From the NCBI RefSeq assembly GCF_007655135.1, contig NC_045131.1:2852001-2916000 (forward strand): a stretch of 64,000 nt of DNA, given 5' to 3'. The translations under genes and the position numbers were made by a program. Shown one piece after another: positions 12,079 to 22,533 of this stretch (within the stretch, counting starts at the first letter, position 1; each line of letters opens with the position of its first letter). The notes beneath the pieces were generated by a model, which was given only the letters and a program-made list of their open reading frames with translations, was not told the DNA's origin and did not search any database. The stretch comes from Punica granatum (lineage: Eukaryota > Streptophyta > Magnoliopsida > Myrtales > Lythraceae).

Positions 12079-12756
12079 CTCATCTCATCTAACTTTCACT
12101 GTATCCAATTGGGGTCTGGTGCCGTCCCACTTATTCCATATTTGGCATTCAACCATAAAATCGCACCTCTGTGATTCGATTTTCAGCCCCATGTAAAAAT
12201 CTCAAAAATATGTGTTTTGGATTACTTCATCTAACAACTTAAACTTTTTGAATCGAAAATAGGCTTAAATCCGACAATTGAGTTAGTAGAACTCGAGTTT
12301 TTAAGTTAGAGATATGACTCAATCTCGTATAAGTTTAGTGAAAATTTAATATGATATTTTACACCACGTCAAGTCAGATAGTGAAAGCCGTGCAACTAAT
12401 ACTGATCATGTCTAATTCAAAATTGCCTTCCGGAGCGGACCAACACAAATGAAGGATAGTACATCATCGTGATTATCAGATGACCTCCAGCTGTTCACTT
12501 GTACTATGTAATCCAGCATGATCATTGTACCAAGCCCAAAAAGGAAAAATAAAAATAAAAATAGCATGATCATTATACCAAGCTGAACTGAGAGCGAACC
12601 ATAAGTTACGATTTTCGGGGCATGACCGAGTCGTAGATAAGGCCCGATTTGGAAAATTGACGCATTCCGACTCCTCCGACTTTTATAGGAAAGACGAAAT
12701 CAACAAGCTTTGTTGGGTCCAAAAGTGCACCAGCCACAAGCTTAGGGTCCTTTTCA

Positions 12757-12771
12757 TGATATATATATATG
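12757..12771 (+). promoter_or_regulatory. TATA-like element upstream of the PADRE gene
   Basis: ATGATATATATATATG lies about 60 nt before the chosen ATG. The position suits a core promoter, although the AT repeat may be only a microsatellite. Confidence 0.35.
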
Positions 12772-12826
12772 TGTGTGTGTGCCAAGCACTTATGTAAGGA
12801 GATACAAACCCGAAACCCTCAAAAGT

Positions 12827-13288
12827 ATGGGGAATCGCTTAACTCTCCAAGGAAAGGTTGTGAGGATCATAAAGAAAGATGGCAAAGTCCTTGAATACAG
12901 AACTCCATTGAGAGTCCACCAAGTCCTGTCAGATTTCGAGGGCCAACACGCTATATCTGAGGGGATTCCGGAGAAGGAGTATCTCCGGCTGGACTCCATG
13001 CTGGTGGGTGGCCGCTCATACTACTTGGTTCCTCTCGCGAGACCCGTAAAGATGGAGAAGAAGAAGAAGAAGAAGAAGGTAAGGTTCGCGGATCAACTAG
13101 AGACGGAAGGAGGGACAGGAGGCGCTGTGGTTCGGGTGAAGCTGTTAATCAGTAGAAGGGAACTACAGGAGCTGCTAGAGAGAGGAGCTGTTTCAGTTTC
13201 TCGGTTTAGTGAAGCCAGTGCAGTCTGCAGGGGCAATTCTTCTGAAGAGTGGAAGCCTGTCTTAGAGCATATCCCTGAAGGGAACTAG
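12827..13288 (+). CDS. PADRE (DUF4228) domain protein
   Basis: Single-exon protein of 153 residues. An in-frame ATG exists 54 nt upstream, but MGNRLTLQGKVVRIIKKDGK is the classical family start and Gly2 allows N-myristoylation, so 12827 is chosen. The PADRE core is seen in KVVRIIKKDGKVLEYR (about 9-24), the VHQVLSDF block, and RSYYLVPLARP (about 64-74), a layout shared by the family. A run of seven lysines (about 79-85) from an AAG microsatellite separates it from KVRFADQ and a Leu/Arg-rich C-terminus. PADRE proteins are plant-specific and often respond to pathogen or abiotic stress; the molecular activity is unknown. Assignment to the family is strong, the function is not. Confidence 0.85.
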   Translation: MGNRLTLQGKVVRIIKKDGKVLEYRTPLRVHQVLSDFEGQHAISEGIPEKEYLRLDSMLVGGRSYYLVPLARPVKMEKKKKKKKVRFADQLETEGGTGGAVVRVKLLISRRELQELLERGAVSVSRFSEASAVCRGNSSEEWKPVLEHIPEGN

Positions 13289-14945
13289 CAATTCCTCGTC
13301 CGTATTAAGGAACGGAAATATCCGACACCGTGAAAATTAAACATGGGCTGTGTTTTGTAGGTGAAACGAACTCCGTTTCCATTTCATTCTTTCGTACCAA
13401 ATGTGATATGAGAGAATATTGTCTGTTCTATCTCTCACATAGAAAAGATATACGGATATAGTTTGTCAAGAAAATATACCGAATGTAGAATGAAACTTAG
13501 GAGAGAAAAGCTTTCGTCTTACTGCTCGTCACCCCACTACGCAAAGTGTGAATGTTTCTGCGTTTTCATTTCCGATTTTTCCAGGAAATCGATCCAAATT
13601 GAGCTCGCCGCTAATTCTAAACAGAGATTATCTTCAAAATGACTAGGCTAGAGTCGATCATCTCATTTTCCAATTATTCCAGAAAAAAATATGGATAACA
13701 ATGTCATCTGCTCCTGCCGAAGAAGCGATTTATGCTCACTCCTTGACAATCCATAACAGAAACGGCATGGTTCGGAGTTGGGAATACCAGACAAAAGCAC
13801 GAGGGCGGTGCGAAGAAATTCCCAGATAAACATAATACATCCATCCATGTTCAAGTCAAAAACGCGCTATGGAACCCCGATTGGTTTGTCTCGGTGAGAT
13901 TCACCATTGACCGTCTTATCAACAACAGTCTTTAAGTAAACATGAAATTCACGTATATTTTACTCCAGCAACTGTTGCTGTGATCATGGCGTGCTGCTAG
14001 AACAGTGCTTCATCATGATACACGCACCACAGCGCAAAGTGGAGTTACTGATCTAGAGCTATTGCGCCTCATGAGGTCTGAAATTACAAGTGACGAGGGG
14101 TGAAAGGCATGCATTTTGACCATGATGAGGAAGGATAGTGGATTCCTACTATTGCCTATGGAGCATTCAGCAAAAGTCATGTTGGACCCAGCAGCTTGCC
14201 GGTTAGCATCAAGAAACGTGGCTCGCCCTTTAACCTTCCGGCACTTCGCTGAGATGTTCATATCACGGCTCCTCTTTCAGTTCTTTGCCCTTTCCAACAC
14301 GATCTAAAACCAATATGACCTCCGCAAAGGTGAATCGAAGTGAGCCGATGTTTAGTTCGAGTGAGCCACGTTGAGAAGAATATCAGAGAAAATATTTTAT
14401 TATAGACAATGACATACATGTCCTACTCTGCCGTGGGCAGAGTATCTCAGAATGGAAAATCAGTGAAAAGAGAACTAGAAGGTCCCTTTTGCATCTGAGC
14501 AGTGATGGACTCAAAGCTCCACTTCTAGAAGAGACAATTTTGCTCATTTCTTCTGGGCCCTAGTGGGATGGACCACTTTCGAATGGTTACATGCACTGAA
14601 ACTCATTCCGACCGTTCCTTACTCTGGCAAGTTGTAATCGGTCTCGCACAACAGCAGAGATTGGAACAGGATCACTTGCCTCTAAAAATTTAATCTTCTC
14701 CAGATACTCATGTTTTTATAGTGATGCCATGAATGAAAACGTAAAGGAAAACGTGATTTACGTTTTACAGTAGATTGGTGGAGCAAAACTCATATATAAC
14801 TATGATGTAGTATGTACAATCGAGAGCATTTTTTCGGTCCTTATATGTCATTACACTCATAATGACACAGAGGATTCCTGCCCATTTTCTTTACAGAGCG
14901 AAAGAGTCGATTTATACTATGTAACTCAAGATCCTGATTGAGGAG
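13289..14945. other. intergenic region
   Basis: Lies between the 3' ends of the PADRE and SOUL genes. An open frame on the minus strand at 14013-14261 has no recognisable motif and I do not call it a gene. No RNA gene or clear repeat was seen. Confidence 0.5.
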
Positions 14946-17132
14946 CTACTGTTCCTTCCTCTCTACCTCCAGAGCAATCTCATTGCGACGGCTAAATGGC
15001 AGTGTAAAAGGCGGATTATACTGCAACCACAAGCCACACAATTCAAACCATTTATTGAGCAACGAGTATATAGATCCAGCTGAATGAATCTTGAAGGGCC
15101 TTTTGTCAAACTGAGTAAAAAGTACAAACCATCTAAACCATACCTGTGCAACTTCCACAGAAGTGCCTGGTTTTACTCGAAACTCTCTGTCACTTTTCAG
15201 AGCCTCTCGAAGTTTGCGTTCCCGCTGCTGAATGTCTTCATCAGTAACAAACCCTGATATTAAGATCATGAAAAATGAATGGGATCAGAATCGCAGTGAA
15301 GGATTAAAACATTTGGAAGCGAAAGGAAAGGGGTTGATCGACATCATATCGATTGAGGGTTCTCGCAAGTAGAAGACCAACCAGAAAAGGCAACAACTGC
15401 AACGGTTTTCTTTGGGACCTCTTTGATCCTCACAGACGAATCCTTAGGCAATGGTAAGTTGGCACCATATTTTGACGGCATGACAAAGGACATCTGCCAC
15501 TTCTCTTGATCATTCACCTGAGCTTGATTACCAGTTATTTCTAATCAGGTTCTTGTAAACAAACAAACAAACAAAAAAAACTTCAAAACGCGATGATTTT
15601 AAAGCATGCAAGATAACAGGTAAGAAGATAAAAGATTAGCAAAAAGCTTGAGGATGAACATAGCGACGATCAAATATTTATTTGCTGAGGATATCCACGT
15701 TAGCAATCTCACCTTCTTGGTTATCACAGGTGTAGTCATTTCCATTCTCTCCCCATCAGATTGAGCTTTGCGAGTATAGACTGGTGTAGTCATCTCCATC
15801 TTCTCGTTTGTCGTATTCTGGAATAAAGATAATTATCCAAGCAAGCATATATTAATATATAAAATTATTTTTAAAGGGCAGAGGTGATACTAAGGAAACT
15901 TCAAGTACCTTACCGAAGAGATACTCAGCCAAGACGTTAAATGATTGAGATGAGCCGCTGAAATCGAATCCAGTTCTACCAGGCATCGTTGTTTCTGCTA
16001 TATAGTAAGGCTGTTGCCATGATTATACTTACTTGTTAGACATAGTGCTCAAGATACATATAAGGAGCTTTGCATAAGCCGAAGAACAGGCAAGGGAACG
16101 GGGCACAAGGAGTACATTTTCAGGATGTCTGAAAAGTGAAACAAATTCAGAAAAACTTTCAAGAGTAGACATATAATCACAAAATCTGCTACTAATAGTT
16201 TTCGAATAAACACGAATCTCAGCCAGTCGTGGCAGTTGAACAGCTGAACTGGCCAAACTGAACAGACATGAAAACCGCTAACAACCAAAAACAGAACCAA
16301 AAGGCTCCAGTTTTCAAAACACAAAGAAGCTGATTAACCGGTGGCAAATTTACAACGTTGACTGGGGAGATGAAACATTATGATTGCATTACTAGCACGC
16401 AGCAAATCATATAATTATCGATACACATGATTACAGGAACATTGCAAAGACATGAAAGATCACTGAAGAGATGAACCAAAAAAGAAAAATTGACGAATAA
16501 TTCTGTACAAGGTATGAGAGGAAGCCAAGCACTTCCTCATTTTACCTCGACTTCTCTGATCTCGTACTGGTCTCTCCTGCTAAAAACTTTGAACTTTACT
16601 GTCTCAAGATCAGGAACTGTATAAAAATCCCATATTTAGTACTTCCTTGGACAAAACAAAGCAGACAAATCCAATTTTTTCTCGAAGTGTTACCCGACAT
16701 CAGAGCTTCCTCTAAATTCCGGCTGTCGAACCTCTTGGGGAACACGTACTTTGCGGTCTCTGTTGCCAAGTCCATCAAGACTGCAAGAAGCCACCGCCGA
16801 ATTCGACCACAGAATCATAAAATCATACACGCATCAATCGGACCGACTTAGAAATTAAGAGAAAGAGGTCAGTTTTCGGTGTAAGAACATTTACGTCGCT
16901 GAGAAAGTGACGAAGCCTGAGAAGTGAGGGCAAACACGAGAGATATCCGAGCTTCTGAGGCTGAGATGGGCCTCTTCCGTGGAGGAGAAACGGCAGCTCT
17001 GTCGATGGCCATGGACCTGATCCAGCCAGCTGAGCAGAAAGCTGCAGTTCTCGGGTTTCTCGAATTGGACGAAGCGAGATGAAACGGGCATGTTGGAGAA
17101 GGGGAGATCACTGAAGGCTTGCAGAGCATCAT
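14946..17132 (-). CDS. SOUL heme-binding family protein, probably chloroplastic
   Basis: Eight exons in transcript order: 17132-16895, 16780-16694, 16616-16546, 16010-15909, 15817-15713, 15517-15382, 15253-15144, 15020-14946. Together they give 307 residues with all phases consistent. The N-terminus ([19 protein letters not shown], Ser/Arg-rich to about 75) looks like a plastid transit peptide. The SOUL domain follows: [39 protein letters not shown], two MEMTTPV blocks, [23 protein letters not shown], and the terminal [15 protein letters not shown]. It resembles heme-binding-like protein At3g10130. SOUL proteins bind tetrapyrroles or fit a hydrophobic cleft; a role in plastid heme handling is inferred. 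At the 15909 donor two GT sites sit 4 nt apart (TTCGGTAAGGTAC) and only the distal one keeps frame. Confidence 0.87.
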
Positions 17133-19099
17133 CGTTTCCGGTTGTTTGGTCTATAGGGTTTTCGAATTTCGGTTGATTGGGTGACTGATTTTTGCCGCGG
17201 AGGGGACAAGTGGTGGTTATGGATTTTCCCGGGAACCATTAAGTTTTATTAATATATTTTTTTTCTCGTTACTTTTGTTTTCAAAGGTAATAATGGAAAG
17301 ATAAAAGGAAAAGGAAAAACGAGATTTTTTCTTTTTCTTTTTCTTTCCTTGGCTTACATCCATTGTTGCTAAATTACATTCGTGATTTACCTAAGATAAT
17401 TGTATTGTCAGCATCGACGAGTACTTGATCCTGTACCTGAGCAAAGCAATTGTGGATTCATATAATAAGTAGAAGGGATTGACAGGACGACCAGCGTAAC
17501 AACCTCACAAGGCGTAACGTGGAATTGTGGATCAATATATAACCCATGTAACTGGCGATATCACCGATAGCCAAACTGAAAGCCCAAGGAACTATGCGAT
17601 GGTAAGAGGAACCTACACCTCGAGAAGTGAAAGATGCCATATTCATGTTTCTGTCCGGTTAAATCTAGTATATTACAGCCGAAGAAGAGACATAGTGGAT
17701 CTAAACTGAAGATTCACCTTCTGTTCAAACAAGCTGGACACTCTGGCCTAGTAACATGTTTGACAAGAAGTGACAAGCCCAACTTGCTGCTAGGAATAGA
17801 CACTGGCCCCGTTCGAAGAGAGTAAGGACAATAGGGATAGCGTTCAGCATGCCAGGCGCAGGTATATATGCTGTTTCCGGGAATTGACTAATCTTTGAAT
17901 CTACATTCCAAGATTCAGAATGGAGAAACTCGGGGGTAAGGTAGAAGAAGAAGGGAAAAGAGGGAGGACATCGCTATTCGGATTGCCTTTGCCCCAATAC
18001 TGGAATGTGTTCGAACAATTCTGGCAACTATTTGGAATCAAGAAGTAGGGAAAATGGTATTGACTATGGATTTCCCTTTCCGCGGTACAGAAGAAGGGCT
18101 TTTCACTTGGCCGCTCAAAATCTTACTTCTTATGCAATGCCGGTTTCATTCCATACTCCCCAAGAGCTCTGTGGTTGCTTTGCTGCGCTCCTGTAGATGC
18201 ATCGTGGATAGGGTCAATTCACAGCTAAACTCGACACAATAATGCACGGTTCTTTAGGATAGTCTTACTCATTCAGTTGCATTGTTGTCGGTTTGAATTC
18301 AGAAGCGTGCCCCTACCGGGTCTTCACTTGAGCTGAATCACTCAGAAAAACAATCTGTCATGGCAGACTATGAATGTCCTTACATAGATAGCTTCATTTC
18401 CAATTCTCTATATCAAACATGGTTAGATGCTTTGCTGGACATTTGGAAATATTCAATCAAATTTAAAACGTCCAGCATTTTTGCCATGTCGAGTTAACTT
18501 CGATTACTGATCTAAGGACGCACAGGCGTGGTTGCCCGTCATATTACTTATATTAGTAACATTCTCCTATATCATCCTCCCTAAAACTCAGTATTTCACT
18601 AAACTAAATCGCCCCTCACCCTATTCATGCGATTCCTAGACTTGTTCCTGATCGAATTTGTTGATCAATATTTAGTCTATCGTTGGGTTACGCTCTCATA
18701 TCTCTTGCCAGCCTCTACCAGATTATGCAAATCAAGGAAGGGGATGCTTAGAGCATGTAGAGAATTTCAAACGCAAGTTACAGTTCCATATATGGAATAA
18801 TGGGCGCATGGAACTAAGTTTCGAGCTGAAATCAATGGCACAAAGTCCATATGAGACATAAAAACCGAATCACAGAACTCATAAAATTTTCTGGCCATCT
18901 CTTTCATCAGGAAAAATAGTATTTCATCACAAATATATATAACAAGAAGGGGGAGAAATACATAGTCTTCCCTCACAGTGGTTCCCCAAAAAAAAAAAAA
19001 AAAAGGCAACATGAAATTTCAATTTTTTTTTTTCCTTTCCATTGGGGTGAGAAAAATGGAAATTAACAGGAGAGGAAAAATAAAAATAAAAATAAAAAA
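17133..19099. other. intergenic region between SOUL and BIC genes
   Basis: Short open frames occur at 17500-18250 on both strands but none has a recognised motif or splice structure. This stretch is less AT-rich than other spacers and may be an old insertion of unknown origin. A15 and T12 homopolymers lie near 18988-19034, just below the BIC stop codon. Confidence 0.4.
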
Positions 19100-19597
19100 T
19101 CAACACCTGTTCTCTATTCGTAACCCGCCCGTGTTGGCCCTCCGCCCCTCCTCGACGAGGGCCGCCCGAGCTGACATGATCTTGCCTGACATCAACTGCG
19201 CATCGAACACGGAGCAGTCCACCCAGTCTTTGAGCAGATCCTCCTGGCCCCATATATCCGGTATCCACACCCGGCCCGCCACCTCGGTCCTATGCCTCTT
19301 CAGCCTCTCGCGGCCATTGTCCTCCAGCTTCAACACAGGCCACTCCTCCTTCCCAAAGGCATCATCGACACCACCACCAACCATCAATGGACTCATCGTC
19401 GAGGCCATTTCACCCGGCCATATCGAATCGTCCTTCGGCGCATCGGATACTAGAGACAAGATCTCGGGCTCCTCTTTTTCAGTCCTGTCCTCCTGAGGAC
19501 TAGGAGTTTCTACGGACTTTGACCGCGGCAGCTCCGGGGTATCACTGCTGGGTTCCTCCGACCATCGGGAGCTCATTTCAATGAGCTCTTTGCTCAT
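19100..19597 (-). CDS. BIC1: BIC-type blue-light inhibitor of cryptochromes
   Basis: Intronless frame of 165 residues. The frame stays open to 19624 but the first true ATG is at 19597 ([12 protein letters not shown]). The N-terminal 90 residues are acidic and Ser/Pro-rich. The diagnostic cryptochrome-interacting block lies at about residues 95-135: [41 protein letters not shown], followed by [16 protein letters not shown] proteins bind photo-excitable CRY2 in the nucleus and block its dimerisation, acting in negative feedback on blue-light signalling. The neighbouring FtsZ2 gene repeats the Arabidopsis order BIC1-FtsZ2-2 as I remember it, which favours BIC1 over BIC2. The upstream leader (19640-19800) is rich in CTT repeats. 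Confidence 0.85.
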   Translation of the reverse strand: MSKELIEMSSRWSEEPSSDTPELPRSKSVETPSPQEDRTEKEEPEILSLVSDAPKDDSIWPGEMASTMSPLMVGGGVDDAFGKEEWPVLKLEDNGRERLKRHRTEVAGRVWIPDIWGQEDLLKDWVDCSVFDAQLMSGKIMSARAALVEEGRRANTGGLRIENRC

Positions 19598-22533
19598 AGA
19601 TGAAGAAAATGATACAGTACACAAACAGTAGACAAAAATGCTTCCCCTTCACCTCCTTCAATTTGGCCTCTCTCTTATTCTTCTTCTTGTTATGTTTCTC
19701 TTTGTAATTTCCAAGTCTGTCTGCTTCTTCTTCTTCTTCTTTCGTTCTTCCTAATGATTTTGGTATCTTTTTTGCGTGTGAAGGGGACGAGGAGGAGGAG
19801 GAAGAGAAGAAAAGATTACATGGAGGGGAGCGTGTGTGGGAGTAAAGAGACTTTGGAATTGGGTGGGGAGTTCCGTTTACACGTCACTAGCAAATTGAGT
19901 TCTTTTGTATGGTAAGTGACAAGCGTACGTGTCCTATTCGAAATTTGCATTATGAGAATCCATTTTGTGTGGCCTCACCTCGCCTTTTCCTCTCCTCTCT
20001 TCCGGTTATTATCGAGACATTATTATATGATCTCGATTTAATATACTATATTCAATGTCCACATATCCTTACGATTAATATGTAATTTAACACTCAATAG
20101 GTAATTAAAGTGCATGCCGTGTGTTTGAGATTATTGGACATTATTATTCGTTGCGATATATTACGTTTTATGATCTATGTAAAATCGTCAAATAATACCA
20201 ATTTTACTCCAAAAAGAAAAAAAGAAAAAGAAGGGAAATGGAAAAGAGAGATAAGTGGGGGTGAGATGGGGATCGTCCTTTGATTGATTTGTGGAACATT
20301 GTGAGGTTGATGTTGATCTTGGAGGTGCTGTGAGATCTCTTTTGGCGTCTGACCAATGAGGCTTCGGGTTTCGAATCGGGTCGTAATTGAAAAAAAAAAA
20401 TTGAAATTATTTCTTATTAATGAGATAGGACTCGCTTTGGAAGCTTTCAATCTGCTAGCTAGAAGATATTTTTCTTCGAATATTGATGTCTTCAAATTAG
20501 AAATTCTCCAATAATCCTAATTTATTGCGTCTTTTATTCTCCGAGCTCCGGCTAGTCGAGCTTTTATACTTGTATGTTCTTACGGCAGCTTTGAAGCAAC
20601 TTTCACGAGCACAACGAATGGGGAATTCGTGACTAGGTTGAAGTCTAATGACATCATACATGTCTATGTCATTCCATGCTTGAGAATACGTTCACATGGC
20701 CTTGTCTAACCATTAATTATACACCTGCCCAATTTGAACATAGGACGCATCCATGATAAGTATCAAACACACGTATAGGACCTAATCGAGAAGAGACCGA
20801 CTTTTTCAGCCCGGCTGTTACCTAAGAGATTTGAGAATTCGAAGACAATATCTTTGTTTTTCAACATCTATCTATAAAGTTACTAAAATAGTTGAAGGAT
20901 TACAAAGCGTACTTCCATCTATTTATGGAAGGCAAGGTCCATGCATCGTAAAGAACAATCATTAGCCAGAAAAAAAAAAGTAAAAGGAATTTGACAAGTC
21001 CTCCTAATAATTAACAGTCTCGCGGTGACTAACTCTCAAATCAAACTGTGGCACATAAAGAGAATTCGAGAGGCTCTAAACAAGTTGATGTCGAAATGCC
21101 TCCCTTTTCCTTCGCTGAGTGCGTCTCGCCGACTGGTTCGGTGAAGTTACTAGAATTGATTGTCCACTGGTGGATACTGAGTAGTGACTACCAAGCAAAA
21201 AGATATCGATATAACATATGATGTGATGATAGGGCCACCAGGTAGTTTGGCCGTCCCGATATTTCATGGTGATTGTAATGGTCCATTTCTCAAAGCTCGA
21301 TTATGTGAGGCCACCATCGTTAGGACATTCCATGGTACCGGACCACTACGCCCCCGCTGCATACCCGTCCGATCGCTCGTCTCTCTCAATGTCTCTCTCT
21401 TTGGGACGATATAAAACGAGGTAGGGCCACAGTGCCCCTAGCACCATAGAAAGTTCGACTCTTGTTTTGTTTGCTTTTCATATTATGCTACTATATCTGG
21501 TATTAGCTTTTTGACATGAATAGCGATCGACATGAAACAGTTTTGGCGACATCAATACGTATAGAGTCTGTTCCATGCTTGCTGATCGAGGAGAATGATG
21601 GAACTATAGTGGCGTATTTGTTTTCTGGTCTCTCTCTATAAATTGAAAAGAAGAAAAGAATAAACATTCCTTATGGAATCGGAATATGCAGCAATTTGCT
21701 GTCTGCTGCTTAAGAGAGAAACAACGGAGATGAAAAGATTTTGCGGCAGAGAACCGATGTCTGCAGGGGTGATCCTGAGATTCAGCTACCATCAGGGGTG
21801 ATGCCCTATCAGGTTCAAGTTCACTCCCATTAAAGACCCTAGGGTGAACTCTTTGACTTGTCCTTATGGTCACCTTCGATTTTTGTGAACTATACTAGAC
21901 CCATACTGGTACTATGCAAACATGATCGGTACTTACGTTGATTGTTCAGTTCATTTGACATGTTCGCGGTCAAACACGAGAATTTGAACATTGCGTAGCG
22001 AGGACGCAACATTGTCATCATTGTTGCCCACCATATTATTCATTAAAAAAATAATATAAAAAAAAAATCCTGAGATTCAGCTGACTCCGGACGCCTTGAT
22101 CATGTATGTACTAACGGGATCAGACTAAATCTGAAAAGACATGAGCTTTGAAATGCAGATCGAACAAGATTCATTCAGAATGCATGCCTCCATAACTTCC
22201 TCAGAAACAAAGCTAGGCACTTAAAAAGCTAGATACAGTCTGTACAAAGGCAAACACCTTCAACCAGGACGCGCAAACAAGCTGACTTACACTGCGACTC
22301 AAAACTTATTGACAGTCTGCTAGCTAAGGCGGCTGAGGTATCTTCAGCCCTCGCTTGTATATAACATGAAGCAACTCTAGAACTATAGCTTATTTGACTG
22401 TGTGAGCGTTTGCGAGTTAGGCTACTAGAAAGCAGTTCTAGAAGCCACTGCCACCTAAATACAGTATACATGAAGGTTTTCTTTCAAGGGACAGTGTGGA
22501 AGAGAGGATTCGTCTATAACCCCTTGCAAAAAA
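19598..22533. other. intergenic region between BIC and FtsZ2 genes
   Basis: The first 250 nt should be the BIC promoter and CTT-rich leader. Beyond that the stretch is AT-rich with scattered short frames lacking motifs. The 22060-22530 end probably includes the FtsZ2 3' UTR. No repeat with defined ends was found. Confidence 0.45.

Larger units (their letters stand above)
7455..12826. other. gene-poor intergenic region with SINE-like copies
   Basis: More than 5 kb without a credible gene. It holds a G-box cluster (7569-7621), AT and GA microsatellites near 8725-8775, a CA repeat at 9690-9711, and several tRNA-derived short elements listed separately. A segment at about 10890-11040 contains GTCGGAGTTGCC, reminiscent of LTR-retrotransposon-derived repeats, but no protein domain supports that. 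Confidence 0.5.

Noticed and set aside
14013..14261. 82-residue open frame on the minus strand
   Set aside because: No motif, no splice context and overlaps another frame on the opposite strand; likely noise.
17460..18250. Possible organelle-derived insertion
   Set aside because: Base composition is suggestive, but I could not recognise any mitochondrial or plastid gene. A search against organelle genomes would settle it.
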